Source: Micromonospora endophytica (GTDB taxonomy: Bacteria; Actinomycetota; Actinomycetes; Mycobacteriales; Micromonosporaceae). Taken from it: DNA of 64,000 bases. Where the stretch lies: contig NZ_POTX01000002.1 of the NCBI RefSeq assembly GCF_003236305.1, positions 1 through 64,000 of the forward strand, in the 5' to 3' direction. Position numbers and translations under genes: made by a program. The notes beneath the pieces were generated by a model that was given only the letters and a program-made list of their open reading frames with translations, was not told where the DNA came from and searched no databases. Shown here piece after piece: positions 53,359 through 63,677 of this stretch; position 1 is the first letter of the stretch; each line of letters begins with the position of its first letter.

Positions 53359-54660
53359 ATGAATGCTTCCATAACGGGCCGGAGAGGACTACGACGTTGG
53401 CAGTGGCTGCCGATCGCGGTCGCCACGGCGGTGGCCGTCACGGCCTGCGGTTCGGACTCGGGCTCTGGCGACGAGGACGCGAAGGTCGATAAGATCACGT
53501 TCTGGCTCTCCACCTCGGCCCAGCTGGACGGTTACACCGACCTGGCCAAGGCGTTCGAGGCCAAGGAGGGCGTCTCCGTCGAAATCGTGAACCTGCCCTA
53601 CGACGGCTACCAGGACAAGCTGCGGCAGTCCGCGCAGGCCAACTCCCTACCCGACGCGGCCAGCGTGCCATCGCTGGACCCGATCTGGATGAACCAGCTC
53701 CAGGACCTGAGCCAGACGGCGAAGAACCCCGACTACAAGATCATTGAGAGCCTGGTCGCCGAGTTGGACGGCAAGGTTCTCGCCATCCCGTCCGACGTCA
53801 CCGCGGCCGGTCTGTTCATCAACAAGAGCCTGTTCGACGAGGCCAAGGTCAGCTACCCGACCGATCCGTCCAGCACCTGGACCTGGGACGAGTTCCTCGC
53901 CGCGGCGACGCAGGTCCGCACCGCGACGAAGGCCAAGTACGATCTGGTCTACGACAACTCACCAGCGCGGATCCGGGCCTTCATCTACGGCCACGGCGGC
54001 AAGGGCTTCCAGCTCGGTGACGATCTCAAGTACACGATGCCCGACGCCGCCACCGTGGAGGCGTTGAGCAAGTTCAAGTCGCTCAACAACGACCAGGTCA
54101 TGCCGAAGTCGGTCTGGACCTCCGGCGCCGACCCGAACGCCCTGTTCAAGAGCGGCCAGGTGGTCGCCTACTTCTCCGGGGTCTGGCAGGTCGCCGACTT
54201 CGCCGAGAGCATCACCAACTTCGAGTGGGTCAGCGCGCCGACGCCAGCCCAGCCGGTGCACGCGACCGACATCAACACCGGCGGCAAGATGGTCGCGTTC
54301 AACAACGGCGCCACGGCGGAGGCAGCCAAGAAGTGGATCGACTTCATCTTCCAGCGGGACAACTACACCAAGCTGTCCGAGGTCAACGGGTACCTGCCCG
54401 TCGAGACCGGCCTGGCCCTGAACTACCCGTTCGAGCAGAAGGCCGCGCTGGACGCGTTCGCGCTCTACAACAAGGAGATCGAACTCGCTGACCCGATCTC
54501 CTCCTCCGGTCAGGCGAACGGCACCAAGCTCAATCTTGCCGGCAAGGCGATCCAGGACGACCCCACCAAGGCCGAGATGGCCAAGTTCATCAACGGTGAG
54601 CAGGACGTCCAGAAGACCGTCGAGAACATCGTCAACGGCCTCAATTCACAGGTGAGCTGA
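53359..54660 (+). CDS. CUT1 sugar-binding lipoprotein
   Basis: This 433-residue family 1 binding lipoprotein has a signal peptide ending AVAVTAC with Cys near residue 31. The mature part has DKITFWLSTSAQLDGYTDLAKAFEAKEGVSVEIVNLPYDGYQDKL, SVPSLDPIWMNQLQDL, and GAFSGVWQVADF-like text. It heads a three-gene transport operon. Its upstream region carries GntR-type and LacI-type operators. The ligand may be an inositol or galactoside, judged from neighbours. Confidence 0.9.
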   Translation: MNASITGRRGLRRWQWLPIAVATAVAVTACGSDSGSGDEDAKVDKITFWLSTSAQLDGYTDLAKAFEAKEGVSVEIVNLPYDGYQDKLRQSAQANSLPDAASVPSLDPIWMNQLQDLSQTAKNPDYKIIESLVAELDGKVLAIPSDVTAAGLFINKSLFDEAKVSYPTDPSSTWTWDEFLAAATQVRTATKAKYDLVYDNSPARIRAFIYGHGGKGFQLGDDLKYTMPDAATVEALSKFKSLNNDQVMPKSVWTSGADPNALFKSGQVVAYFSGVWQVADFAESITNFEWVSAPTPAQPVHATDINTGGKMVAFNNGATAEAAKKWIDFIFQRDNYTKLSEVNGYLPVETGLALNYPFEQKAALDAFALYNKEIELADPISSSGQANGTKLNLAGKAIQDDPTKAEMAKFINGEQDVQKTVENIVNGLNSQVS

Positions 54661-54672
54661 CGCCGCGACGCA

Positions 54673-54706
54673 GGTCCCGCTGGCATCGAGCGATGCCAGC
54701 GGGACC
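54673..54706 (+). terminator. Intra-operon hairpin after CUT1 binding-protein gene
   Basis: GGTCCCGCTGGCATCG (54673-54688) and its exact complement (54691-54706) form a long stem with a very short loop. It separates the binding-protein gene from the permease genes and probably favours the upstream message. Confidence 0.75.
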
Positions 54707-54765
54707 CGTACGTCAGTCGAGCCAGGCGACTTCGCGCGAGCGCTGGAGTTCAAAGGAGAGCACCA

Positions 54766-55734
54766 ATGGTGGACAGCATCCGCCCGCCGGCCAAGGCACC
54801 GCGCACCGGCGACGTACCGCGCGGACCGGAGCCGGCGCGACCACGCCAGCGCAACTGGCGCCGGCGACGGCTCAACAGGTACACCGGCGCACCCCTGGTG
54901 CTGATCTCGGTCAACCTACTGCTGTTCGGCACGTTCTTCGTCTGGCCGGCGATCACCGGCCTGATGTATTCGTTCACCAGCTACACCGGCGTGGGCCCGG
55001 CACCCTTCGTCGGCCTGGACAACTACCAGCGGCTGCTACAGGACGAGGCGTTCTACTCGGCGCTGATCCGCACGTTGATCTTCACGGCGGGCGTGGTGCC
55101 GCTGACCATCGTGCTCTCCCTGGCCACAGCCGTTCTGCTGGTCACCCCGTACACCAAGGGCAAGGCGGTGGCCCGGGTGGTCTTCTTCCTGCCATGGCTG
55201 ATCTCGCCGATCATCGCCGGTGTCATCTGGCGCTGGCTGTTCGGCGAGAACTTCGGGTTCGTCAACTACATCATCATCTCGCTGGGTGGCAGCGAGTTGC
55301 CGTGGCAGTCCAACGCCAACCTGTCGCTGATCGTCGTCATCATCGCCGGGGCGTGGGCCAACACGGCGTTCAACATGCTGCTGTTCGTCGCCGCGCTGAA
55401 GAACGTGCCGACCGTGTACTACGAGGCGGCGTCGCTGGACGGGGCGGGTTCCTGGGCCAAGTTCCGTCGCATCACGCTGCCCGCGATCGCGCCGACGACC
55501 TTCATCGTGGTGCTGCTGACAATCCTGAACTCGATGAAGGAATACGCGCTGTTCAAGACGCTCAACGACGGCGGCCCCGGCACCGCCAACAACCTGCTCG
55601 TCCAATACATCTACACGAAAGGCTTCGAGCGGGCCCAGATCGGCTACGCGAGCGCGGCGTCGTTCGTGCTCATGTTGATTCTCATGATCGTCGCGATCGT
55701 GCAGCTCGTCATGAACCGCCGGAAGGAGTCCTGA
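54766..55734 (+). CDS. CUT1 ABC permease (MalF/UgpA-like)
   Basis: This is a 322-residue permease. A basic N-terminal tail is followed by six helices; YTGVGPAPFVGLDNYQRLL, EAASLDGAGSWAKFRRITLPAIAPT and LNDGGPGTANNLLVQYIY are classical for the first CUT1 permease. AAAGGAGAG precedes the ATG. It ends one base before the partner permease. Confidence 0.92.
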   Translation: MVDSIRPPAKAPRTGDVPRGPEPARPRQRNWRRRRLNRYTGAPLVLISVNLLLFGTFFVWPAITGLMYSFTSYTGVGPAPFVGLDNYQRLLQDEAFYSALIRTLIFTAGVVPLTIVLSLATAVLLVTPYTKGKAVARVVFFLPWLISPIIAGVIWRWLFGENFGFVNYIIISLGGSELPWQSNANLSLIVVIIAGAWANTAFNMLLFVAALKNVPTVYYEAASLDGAGSWAKFRRITLPAIAPTTFIVVLLTILNSMKEYALFKTLNDGGPGTANNLLVQYIYTKGFERAQIGYASAASFVLMLILMIVAIVQLVMNRRKES

Positions 55735-55735
55735 C

Positions 55736-56617
55736 ATGGCCGCCACCACCACGACACCCCGCTTCTCGGCGCTGCGGCGCAAGCGGCCGAACGCACCCGG
55801 TGAACTGTCCAAGAAGTTCTGGGCGAGCGCCGTCATGTGGCTGCTGGTCGTCGTGTACGGCTTCCCCGTCCTGTGGTTCCTGCTGAGTTCGGTCAAACCC
55901 GCCGGCGAGTTGTTCTCGTACCCGCTCACGTTCTTTCCCGAGGACGTGACGTTCAAGGGGTACACCGAGGCGTGGACGAGCTTCGACGTCGGGACGTACT
56001 TCGTCAACACCATGATCGTTGCGGTGTCGGCCACGCTCCTCACCATCGCGGTCAGCGCAGCATGCGGCTACGCGCTGGCCAAGTACAACAACTGGTGGGT
56101 GAAGGCGTTCACCATCTGCATCCTGGCCACCACGATGCTGCCGGGGGAGGTCCTGCTGTCCCCGCTGTTCGTCGTCGTACGCGACCTGGGCCTGTACAAC
56201 AACCTCGCCGCTGTCGTGGTGCCGGCGGTGATCACCGCGACCGGCACGTTCATGTTCCGGCAGTTCTTCCTCACCGTGCCGAGCGACCTGCTGGAGGCGG
56301 CCCGTATCGATGGATCGGGCGAGTTGTCCACGTTCATCAGGATCATGCTGCCGCTGTCGCGGCCGATCATGCTGACCCTGGCGATCTTCTCGTTCCAGTG
56401 GCGTTGGAACGACTTCCTCTGGCCGTTGGTGGTGCTCAACGACCCGAACAAGTTCACCATCCAGATCGGTGTCTCGTCCATCGTGGGCGCCCAGAACGTC
56501 AACTGGTCCGTCCTACTCGGCGCCTCGGTCCTGTCGATGATCCCGCTCGTCGCCATCTACCTGCTCCTGCAGCGGTACGTGATGAACGCTGACATCAACG
56601 CCGGCCTGAAGGACTGA
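55736..56617 (+). CDS. CUT1 ABC permease (MalG/UgpE-like)
   Basis: This 293-residue permease contains LYGFPVLWFLLSSVKPAGELF-like text, NTMIVAVSATLLTIAVSAACGYALAKY and the EAA loop EAARIDGSGELSTFIRIMLPLSRP. AAGGAG precedes the ATG. No ATPase gene follows; it is convergent with the GntR gene. The transporter presumably uses a shared ATPase such as MsiK encoded elsewhere. Confidence 0.92.
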   Translation: MAATTTTPRFSALRRKRPNAPGELSKKFWASAVMWLLVVVYGFPVLWFLLSSVKPAGELFSYPLTFFPEDVTFKGYTEAWTSFDVGTYFVNTMIVAVSATLLTIAVSAACGYALAKYNNWWVKAFTICILATTMLPGEVLLSPLFVVVRDLGLYNNLAAVVVPAVITATGTFMFRQFFLTVPSDLLEAARIDGSGELSTFIRIMLPLSRPIMLTLAIFSFQWRWNDFLWPLVVLNDPNKFTIQIGVSSIVGAQNVNWSVLLGASVLSMIPLVAIYLLLQRYVMNADINAGLKD

Positions 56618-56637
56618 GTCCACTGCGTCCGCCCCGG

Positions 56638-57375
56638 TCAACGGTTGTAGACGGTGACCTCGATCGCGTAGTGGTCGGCGCGGTACAGGTTGTCGGCGTA
56701 CTCGACCGCACGCCCCTCGGCGTCGAACGCGGTGCGCTGCATGCTGATCAGAGGCGCGTTGTGACCGATCTCCAGCAGCCGGGACTGGGCGCTGGTCGCC
56801 GGCCGCGCGGTGATCCTCTGGCGGGCTATCGTCGGCCGGCCGTTGCGCTCGCCGAGCAGCCGGTAGAGGCCCTGCTCGGCGAGATCGTCGGCGGTGATGT
56901 CGTCGAACCGGGCGGGCAGCCAGTTGCGGAGGATGGCCAGCGGCAGTCCGTCGGCCGACCGCAACCGCTCGCAGTACAGCAGCCGTTCGCTGGCGGGCAG
57001 GCCGAGTTCCCGGGCGGCATGCCGGTCCACGCAGTCGAGCACGAAGCGCAGCACCTGGGTCCGGGGTTGCCGGCCGGCGGCGGTCAGGTCGTCGTGCAGG
57101 CTGGTCAGCGCCACCCGGCGGCGCACCAGCGTGTCGTTGACCCGGGTGCCCACCCCCCGCTTGCGGGTGAGCATCCCGTTCTCGACCAACTCTTCGATCG
57201 CCCGGCGCATGGTCGGCCGGGACACGTTCAGCGAGGCGGCCAGATCGATCTCGTTGGGCAGCAGTTCGCCCGGCACGAGCTCGCCGTTCTCCACCGCCTC
57301 GGTGAGGCGGCGGGCGATCTGGAAGTACAGCGGGATCGGACTGTGTCGGTCGATGGGGATGCGGGGAACGGGCAT
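56638..57375 (-). CDS. GntR family regulator (HutC subfamily), probable control of inositol genes
   Basis: This 245-residue regulator has a GntR winged helix (PLYFQIARRLTEAVENGELVPGELLPNEIDLAASLNVSRPTMRRAIEELVENGMLTRKRGVGTRV) and a C-terminal UTRA domain with ERLLYCERLRSADGLPLAILRNWLP and VEYADNLYRADHYAIEV. The ATG at 57375 is preferred over 57384, which lacks spacing from GGGAAG. It is divergent from iolC. A TGTCAAGACA dyad overlaps its own -35 box, so autoregulation is likely. Confidence 0.9.
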   Translation of the reverse strand: MPVPRIPIDRHSPIPLYFQIARRLTEAVENGELVPGELLPNEIDLAASLNVSRPTMRRAIEELVENGMLTRKRGVGTRVNDTLVRRRVALTSLHDDLTAAGRQPRTQVLRFVLDCVDRHAARELGLPASERLLYCERLRSADGLPLAILRNWLPARFDDITADDLAEQGLYRLLGERNGRPTIARQRITARPATSAQSRLLEIGHNAPLISMQRTAFDAEGRAVEYADNLYRADHYAIEVTVYNR

Positions 57376-57412
57376 GGGCGGCATCTTCCCGGCCGGAGTG
57401 ACAATCCCCGCA

Positions 57413-57456
57413 CTTTGTCACCCCGTTCGAAAGAATGTCAAGACAAAGCCTTGACG
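57413..57456. promoter_or_regulatory. Divergent GntR/iolC promoter region with GntR dyads
   Basis: TGTCAAGACA at 57436-57445 covers a perfect minus-strand -35 TTGACA of the GntR gene. Flanking half-sites CTTTGTC (57413-57419) and GACAAAG (57442-57448) form a wider inverted repeat. A plus-strand TTGACG (57451-57456) may be the -35 box of the iol operon. Confidence 0.6.
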
Positions 57457-57576
57457 TGCCTCGTTGGCAGGCCCGAAGCTTGCTCGCACACCCCGCCAGC
57501 CCCGCCACCACACCGTCTTCGAGATCGGGCGCACCAGCGCGTGAACTGCGACAGAAACCTCGTGGAGGAAAGTCCG

Positions 57577-58524
57577 ATGGAACATTTCGACGTCATCTCG
57601 ATGGGTCGGATCGGGGTGGATATCTACCCCCTCCAGGTGGGCGTCGGCTTGGCGGATGTGTCGACCTTCGGCAAGTTTCTCGGTGGCAGCGCGACGAACG
57701 TCGCGGTGGCGGCGGCGCGGCACGGCCGGCGGGTGGCGATGATCAGCAGGACCGGTCATGACCCGTTCGGCGAGTTCGTCACGCGCGCCCTGACCGAACT
57801 GGGCGTCGAGAACCGGTACGTCTCCACGGTTGCCGGACTGCCCACCCCGGTCACCTTCTGCGAGATCTTCCCCCCGGACAGCTTCCCGCTCTACTTCTAC
57901 CGGGAACCGAAGGCACCGGATCTGGCCATCGAACCCGACGAACTGGATACCGCGTCGATCGCTGCGGCCGGCGTGTTCTGGTGCACCGTGACGGGTCTGT
58001 CGCAGGAACCCAGCCGGAGCGCGCACCACACCGCCTGGGCCGCCCGCAACAGGCGTCCGTGGACCGTGCTCGACCTGGACTACCGGCCGATGTTCTGGCC
58101 GTCGGCGCAGGCCGCAACCGACCAGATCAGGCAGGCGCTGCCGCACGTCACCGTGGCCGTGGGCAACCAGGAGGAGTGCGCGGTCGCGGTGGGCGAGACA
58201 GACCCGGACGCCGCCGCCGCCGCGCTGCTCGACTTCGGCGTGGAACTGGCGGTGGTGAAACAGGGCCCCAAGGGCGTGCTGGCCCGCACCCGGCAGGAGC
58301 GGGTCGAGGTGCCCCCCACTCCGGTCGACGTGGTCAACGGGCTGGGCGCCGGCGACGGTTTCGGCGGTGCCCTCTGCCACGGCCTGCTCGCCGGCTGGCC
58401 GCTGGAGCGGATCCTGCGCTTCGCCAACGCGGCCGGCGCCATCGTCGCCTCCCGACTGGAGTGCTCGACCGCCATGCCGTACACCGCCGAGGTCGAGGAG
58501 CTGCTAGGAGTCCGGCATGGCTGA
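57577..58524 (+). CDS. iolC: 5-dehydro-2-deoxygluconokinase
   Basis: This 315-residue PfkB-type kinase phosphorylates 5-dehydro-2-deoxygluconate in myo-inositol breakdown. It opens FDVISMGRIGVDIYPLQVGVGLADVSTFGKFLGGSATNVAVAAARHG, as IolC does, has YFYREPKAPDLAI, and the catalytic Asp in VVNGLGAGDGFGG. GGAGGAAAG precedes the ATG. It is first of at least six plus-strand iol genes and is divergent from the GntR regulator. Confidence 0.93.
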   Translation: MEHFDVISMGRIGVDIYPLQVGVGLADVSTFGKFLGGSATNVAVAAARHGRRVAMISRTGHDPFGEFVTRALTELGVENRYVSTVAGLPTPVTFCEIFPPDSFPLYFYREPKAPDLAIEPDELDTASIAAAGVFWCTVTGLSQEPSRSAHHTAWAARNRRPWTVLDLDYRPMFWPSAQAATDQIRQALPHVTVAVGNQEECAVAVGETDPDAAAAALLDFGVELAVVKQGPKGVLARTRQERVEVPPTPVDVVNGLGAGDGFGGALCHGLLAGWPLERILRFANAAGAIVASRLECSTAMPYTAEVEELLGVRHG

Positions 58525-59419
58525 CGATCTGAACTTCACCGAGTTGCGTCGGCTGCGGGCCACCCGACCGCAGGCCGTCCAGGAGGCCGCCGCCAGGCGG
58601 GTCCGGCGCCCGCTGCTGCGCCCGGACGGCCGGCTGATGCTGGTCGCCGCGGACCACCCCGCCCGTGGCGCGCTCGGCGTACGCGGCGACGGCACCGCCA
58701 TGGCCGACCGGTACGAGTTGCTCCGGCGGCTGTCGACCGCGCTGCGCCGGCCGGGCGTCGACGGGGTGGTGGCCACCGCCGACGTCCTGGAGGACCTGCT
58801 GCTCCTCGGCGAACTGGACGACAAGGTGGTCATCGGCTCGATGAACCGCGGCGGGCTACAGGGCTCGGTTTTCGAGTTGGATGACCGGTTCACCGGATAC
58901 GACGCCGCCGGGGTGGCGGCGATGAGATTCGACGGCGGCAAGATGCTCACCCGCATCGACCTCGCCGACAGCAGCACCGTCAGCACCCTGGAGGCCAGCG
59001 CGAGCGCGGTCTCTGAACTGGCCGCGTACCAGCTGCTGGCCATGGTCGAGCCCTTCCTGTCCCGGCGCGACGCCAACGGACGGGTGGTCAACGACCTGAG
59101 CGCCACGGCGGTGGCCCGTTCGGTCGCGATCGCCAGTGGCCTCGGCGGCACCAGCGCGTACACCTGGTTGAAGCTGCCGGTGGTGGACGACATGGCTGCG
59201 GTGATGGCGGCGACCACCCTGCCCGCGCTGCTACTCGGCGGCGACCCGGTGGGCCACCCGGAGGAGACCTACGCCAGCTGGGGCCGGGCCCTGGCGGTGC
59301 CCGGGGTACGCGGCCTGGTGGTCGGTCGGGCCCTGCTCTACCCGCCCGACGGTGACGTGGCCGCCGCGGTCGACGCTGCGGCTGCCCTGGTGCGGGCCGG
59401 CTCGGAGGTCGCGCCATGA
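58517..59419 (+). CDS. Class I aldolase-like (beta/alpha)8 protein of inositol operon (Cgl0158-like)
   Basis: This 300-residue TIM barrel contains LMLVAADHPARGALGVRGD, GVDGVVATADVLEDLLLLGEL, MRFDGGKMLTRID and GLVVGRALLYPPDGDV. The pattern fits the Cgl0158/DeoC-LacD family seen in actinobacterial inositol clusters, where it may take the place of IolJ and cleave 2-deoxy-5-keto-gluconate 6-phosphate. It overlaps iolC by eight bases and iolB by four. The aldolase role is inferred from position. Confidence 0.8.
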   Translation: MADDLNFTELRRLRATRPQAVQEAAARRVRRPLLRPDGRLMLVAADHPARGALGVRGDGTAMADRYELLRRLSTALRRPGVDGVVATADVLEDLLLLGELDDKVVIGSMNRGGLQGSVFELDDRFTGYDAAGVAAMRFDGGKMLTRIDLADSSTVSTLEASASAVSELAAYQLLAMVEPFLSRRDANGRVVNDLSATAVARSVAIASGLGGTSAYTWLKLPVVDDMAAVMAATTLPALLLGGDPVGHPEETYASWGRALAVPGVRGLVVGRALLYPPDGDVAAAVDAAAALVRAGSEVAP

Positions 59420-60252
59420 CCGCCGACGTCACGCCGGAGAGCGCCGGCTGGGACTACTCCGGCCTGCGCATCGTCGACCTGCCACCGGAGGGCACGTTCT
59501 GCTGGGACACCGGCGCCGATGAAGTGGTGGTGGTGCCGCTGGTCGGCTCCGTCACCGTGGACGCCGACGGCGAGCGGGCGGACCTCGCCGGCCGGACCAG
59601 CGTTTTCGCCGGTCCCACCGACGTCGCCTACGTTCCCCGGGACAGCACGCTCACCCTGACCAGCACGCCCGGCGGACGGTTCGCGTTGGCGACCGCCCGG
59701 GCCCGTCGCCGGCTACCGTTTTGCCATGTGCCCGTGGCGCAGGTGCAGGTGGAGCTGCGCGGCGCGGGCGCCTGCTCCCGTCAGGTGAACAACTTCGCCA
59801 CCCCGGACGTGCTGGAGGCCGACCGGATCATCGCCTGCGAGGTGCTCACCCCCGGTGGCAACTGGTCGTCGTACCCGCCGCACAAGCACGACGAGCAACG
59901 GCCGGGCGAGTCGGTGCTCGAAGAGATCTACTACTACGAGGTGGCCCGGGGCGGCCCGGCCTACCAACGCGTGTACGGCACCGACGCCCGACCTATCGAC
60001 GTGCTGCGCGAGGTGCGCAGCGGCGACGTGGTGCTGATCCCGTACGGCTGGCACGGACCGTCGATCGCGGCGCCCGGCTACGACCTCTACTACCTCAACG
60101 TGATGGCCGGACCCGGTGCCCGCTCCTGGCTGATCTGCGACGACCCGGCCCATGCCTGGATCCGGGGCACCTGGGCCGATCAGCCCGTCGACCCGAGGCT
60201 TCCCTTCACCCCCGACGATCCGGCACCGGCAGTGGACGGAGAACGACGATGA
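59416..60252 (+). CDS. iolB: 5-deoxy-glucuronate isomerase
   Basis: This 278-residue bicupin converts 5-deoxy-glucuronate to 5-dehydro-2-deoxygluconate. The metal site is seen as SSYPPHKHDE and SVLEEIYYYE with the later YGWHGP, and the text LTPGGNWSSYPPHKHD is diagnostic. The length is usual. It overlaps its neighbours by four bases on each side, within the iol operon. Confidence 0.93.
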   Translation: MTADVTPESAGWDYSGLRIVDLPPEGTFCWDTGADEVVVVPLVGSVTVDADGERADLAGRTSVFAGPTDVAYVPRDSTLTLTSTPGGRFALATARARRRLPFCHVPVAQVQVELRGAGACSRQVNNFATPDVLEADRIIACEVLTPGGNWSSYPPHKHDEQRPGESVLEEIYYYEVARGGPAYQRVYGTDARPIDVLREVRSGDVVLIPYGWHGPSIAAPGYDLYYLNVMAGPGARSWLICDDPAHAWIRGTWADQPVDPRLPFTPDDPAPAVDGERR

Positions 60253-62114
60253 GGCTCACCGTGGGCCAGGCGGTCGTGCGCTTCCTGGCCGCCCAACGCA
60301 GCGAGCGCGACGGCGTCGAGCACCGCCTCTTCGAGGGCTGCTTCGGCATCTTCGGGCACGGCAACGTGGCCGGTCTGGGGCAGGCGCTGCTGGAGGCGGA
60401 ACTCGCCACGCCCGGCGCGCTGCCGTACCGGCAGGCGCGCAACGAGCAGGGCATGGTGCACGCCGCCGTGGGCTTCGCCCGGATGCGGAACCGACTGTCC
60501 ACCCTGGCCTGCACCACGTCGATCGGGCCAGGCGCGACGAACATGGTCACCGGGGCGGCCCTGGCCACGGTGAACCGGCTGCCCGTGCTGCTGCTGCCCG
60601 GTGACGTCTTCACCACCCGGGTCGCCGATCCGGTGCTCCAGCAGCTGGAGGTCCCGTACGCCGGTGACGTCAGCGTCAACGACACGTTCCGTCCGGTGTC
60701 GCGCTTCTTCGACCGGGTGTCGCGGCCCGAGCAGCTGCCCGCGGCCCTGCTCGGCGCCGTACGGGTGCTCACCGATCCGGCCGAGACCGGGGCGGCCACC
60801 ATCGCCCTGCCGCAGGACGTCCAAGCCGAGGCGTACGACTGGCCGGCGGAGCTGTTCGCCACGCGGACCTGGCACGTGCCCCGCCCGGTGCCCGAGCCGG
60901 CGGCGCTGGCCCGCGCCGTCGAGGTGCTGCGGGCCGCCCGGCGGCCGTTGATCGTCGCCGGTGGCGGGGTGAGCTACGCGGAGGCCACCGAGGCGCTGCG
61001 CCGCTTCGCCGAGGCGACCGGGATCCCGGTGGCGGAGACCCAGGCGGGCAAGGGTTCGCTGCGCCACGACCATCCGCTGGCGGTCGGGGCGATCGGTGCC
61101 ACCGGCAGCACCGCGGCCAACGCGTTGGCCCGCGAGGCGGACGTGGTGCTCGGCATCGGCACCCGCTACAGCGACTTCACCACCGCTTCGCGCAGCATCT
61201 TCGCCGCCGCCGACGTGCGCTTCGTCAATGTCAACATCGCCGCCTTCGACGCCGCCAAGCACGCCGGGGTGGCGCTGGTGGCCGACGCCCGCGCCGCGTT
61301 GGACGCGCTGACCGAGGCGCTGGCCGGACACCGCACGGACGACGCGTACCAGCAGACTGCCCGCCGCCTGGCCGCGCAGTGGGACGCCGACGTGCAGCGG
61401 GCCTACCACCTCGGGCACGGGCCGCTGCCGGCCCAGTCGGAGATCATCGGCGCGGTCAACGACTGCGCCGATCCCCGCGACGTGATGGTCTGCGCCGCCG
61501 GGTCGCTCCCCGGCGACCTGCACAAGCTGTGGCGCTCGGCGGACCCGAAGAGCTACCACGTCGAGTACGGCTACTCCTGCATGGGCTACGAGATCGCCGG
61601 TGGTCTCGGGGTACGGCTGGCCGCCCCGGACCGGGACGTGTTCGTGCTGGTCGGCGACGGCTCGTACCTGATGATGGCGCAGGAACTGGTCACCGCCGTG
61701 CAGGAACGGATGAAGCTGATCGTGGTGCTGGTGCAGAACCACGGCTTCGCCTCCATCGGCCGGCTGTCGGAGTCGGTGGGCGCCCAACGCTTCGGCACCG
61801 CCTACCGCTATCGCGGCGGCGAGGGCCGGCTCGACGGCGACGTCCTCCCGGTCGATCTGGCCGCCAACGCGGCCAGCCTCGGTGCCGACGTGCTGCGCGT
61901 CGCCACCATCGCCGAGCTGCGGGACGCGCTGGTGAAGGCGAAGTCGACCGACCGGGTGACGGTGATCCACATCGACGCCGACCCGAGCGTGGACGCGCCG
62001 TCGAGCGGCGCCTGGTGGGACGTGCCGGTCGCCGAACTGTCCGATCTGGATTCCGCGCGCTCCGCCCGGGCCGCGTACGTCGAGGCCAAGAAGGCACAGA
62101 GGAGCTACCTGTGA
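60249..62114 (+). CDS. iolD: 3D-(3,5/4)-trihydroxycyclohexane-1,2-dione hydrolase (ThDP-dependent)
   Basis: This 621-residue ThDP enzyme opens the inositol ring by hydrolysing the diketone. It starts [20 protein letters not shown] and has [35 protein letters not shown] with the catalytic Glu, central [32 protein letters not shown] and the ThDP-binding [19 protein letters not shown]...[10 protein letters not shown]. All three domains are complete. The ATG overlaps the iolB stop. Confidence 0.95.
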   Translation: MRLTVGQAVVRFLAAQRSERDGVEHRLFEGCFGIFGHGNVAGLGQALLEAELATPGALPYRQARNEQGMVHAAVGFARMRNRLSTLACTTSIGPGATNMVTGAALATVNRLPVLLLPGDVFTTRVADPVLQQLEVPYAGDVSVNDTFRPVSRFFDRVSRPEQLPAALLGAVRVLTDPAETGAATIALPQDVQAEAYDWPAELFATRTWHVPRPVPEPAALARAVEVLRAARRPLIVAGGGVSYAEATEALRRFAEATGIPVAETQAGKGSLRHDHPLAVGAIGATGSTAANALAREADVVLGIGTRYSDFTTASRSIFAAADVRFVNVNIAAFDAAKHAGVALVADARAALDALTEALAGHRTDDAYQQTARRLAAQWDADVQRAYHLGHGPLPAQSEIIGAVNDCADPRDVMVCAAGSLPGDLHKLWRSADPKSYHVEYGYSCMGYEIAGGLGVRLAAPDRDVFVLVGDGSYLMMAQELVTAVQERMKLIVVLVQNHGFASIGRLSESVGAQRFGTAYRYRGGEGRLDGDVLPVDLAANAASLGADVLRVATIAELRDALVKAKSTDRVTVIHIDADPSVDAPSSGAWWDVPVAELSDLDSARSARAAYVEAKKAQRSYL

Positions 62115-63607
62115 GGACCATCCCGCACTGGATCAACGGCGAACCGACAGCTGGGGTGTCGCAGCGCACCGCACCGGTGTTCAACCCGGCGACCGGCGTG
62201 CCCCAGGCCGAGGTTCTGCTCGCCGAGGCAGCCGACGTGCAGGCCGCGGTGGAGGCGGCGGCCACCGCGTTCGACACCTGGCAGGACGCCTCGCTGTCGC
62301 GGCGCACCAGCGTCCTGTTCGCCTTCCGGCAGCTGATGTACGACCACCTCGACGAGCTGGCCGGCATCATCTCCGACGAGCACGGCAAGGTGCTGGCCGA
62401 CGCCCGGGGCGAGGTGCAGCGCGGCCTGGAGGTGGTGGAGTTCGCCTGCGGCATCCCGCAGCTGCTCAAGGGCGACTATTCCGACCAGGTCTCCGGCGGG
62501 GTGGACTCGTACACCTTCCGGCAACCCCTGGGGGTGGTCGCCGGGATCACGCCGTTCAACTTTCCGGTGATGGTGCCGAGTTGGATGCATCCGGTGGCCA
62601 TCGCCTGCGGCAACACCTTCGTGCTCAAGCCCAGCGAACGGGACCCGTCCGCGTCGCTGCTGATCGCCCGGCTCTGGGCGGCGGCCGGCCTGCCCGAGGG
62701 CGTTTTCAACGTCGTACACGGCGACCGGGTGGCGGTGGACGCGTTGCTCGACTCGCCGCAGGTGGCGGCCGTGTCGTTCGTCGGCTCCACGCCCATCGCC
62801 CGGTACATCCACGGCCGCGCGTCGGCGGCCGGCAAGCGGGTGCAGGCGCTCGGTGGCGCGAAGAACCACGCCGTCGTGCTGCCCGACGCCGATCTGGAAT
62901 TCGCCGCCGACCACCTGACCGCGGCGGCCTTCGGGTCCGCGGGTCAGCGGTGCATGGCCATCTCCGCGGCGATCGCGGTCGGCGACGTCGGGGATCGCCT
63001 CGTCGAGGTGCTGCGCCGCCGGGCCGCCGAGGTCCGGGTCGGTCCCGGCCGGGACGCCGCCAGCGAGATGGGTCCGGTGGTGACCCGCGAGGCGCGCGAG
63101 CGGATCATCGGCTACATCGACTCCGGCGAGCAGCAGGGCGCCACGCTGGTGGTGGACGGCCGCGCGCTGACCGTCGCCGGACACGAGGACGGCTTCTTCG
63201 TCGGCCCCACCGTGCTGGATCACGTCACCGCCGAGATGGACGCCTACCGGGAGGAGATCTTCGGCCCGGTCGTCGTGGTGGTCCGCGTCGACACCCTCGA
63301 CGAGGCGATCGCGTTGATCAACGCCAACCCGTACGGCAACGGCACGGCCGTCTTCACGGCCAGCGGTGCGGCGGCCCGGCGATTCCAGCGAGCGGTAACC
63401 GTCGGCATGATCGGCATCAACGTGCCGATCCCGGTGCCGATGGCGTATCACTCCTTCGGCGGGTGGAAGGACTCGCTCTTCGGCGAGTCGCACATCCACG
63501 GCCCGGAAGGCGTGCGGTTCTACACCCGCGCCAAGGTGGTCACCTCCCGGTGGCCACAGGTGACCCAGCCGGTCGCGGCGAGTCTCCAGTTTCCGACCGC
63601 GACCTGA
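62111..63607 (+). CDS. mmsA: CoA-acylating methylmalonate-semialdehyde dehydrogenase
   Basis: This 498-residue aldehyde dehydrogenase (also called IolA) converts malonate semialdehyde or methylmalonate semialdehyde to acetyl-CoA or propionyl-CoA, the last step of the pathway. It has the MmsA signature [35 protein letters not shown] and catalytic Cys in [14 protein letters not shown], and [36 protein letters not shown] near the C-terminus. The GTG at 62111 overlaps the iolD stop (GTGA). Confidence 0.94.
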   Translation: MRTIPHWINGEPTAGVSQRTAPVFNPATGVPQAEVLLAEAADVQAAVEAAATAFDTWQDASLSRRTSVLFAFRQLMYDHLDELAGIISDEHGKVLADARGEVQRGLEVVEFACGIPQLLKGDYSDQVSGGVDSYTFRQPLGVVAGITPFNFPVMVPSWMHPVAIACGNTFVLKPSERDPSASLLIARLWAAAGLPEGVFNVVHGDRVAVDALLDSPQVAAVSFVGSTPIARYIHGRASAAGKRVQALGGAKNHAVVLPDADLEFAADHLTAAAFGSAGQRCMAISAAIAVGDVGDRLVEVLRRRAAEVRVGPGRDAASEMGPVVTREARERIIGYIDSGEQQGATLVVDGRALTVAGHEDGFFVGPTVLDHVTAEMDAYREEIFGPVVVVVRVDTLDEAIALINANPYGNGTAVFTASGAAARRFQRAVTVGMIGINVPIPVPMAYHSFGGWKDSLFGESHIHGPEGVRFYTRAKVVTSRWPQVTQPVAASLQFPTAT

Positions 63608-63677
63608 CCCGCGCGGCCACCCCACCACTGCCACCACCGCGGCTTCGGCACGCGCAGTCCTCAAAGGAGACGACGGT

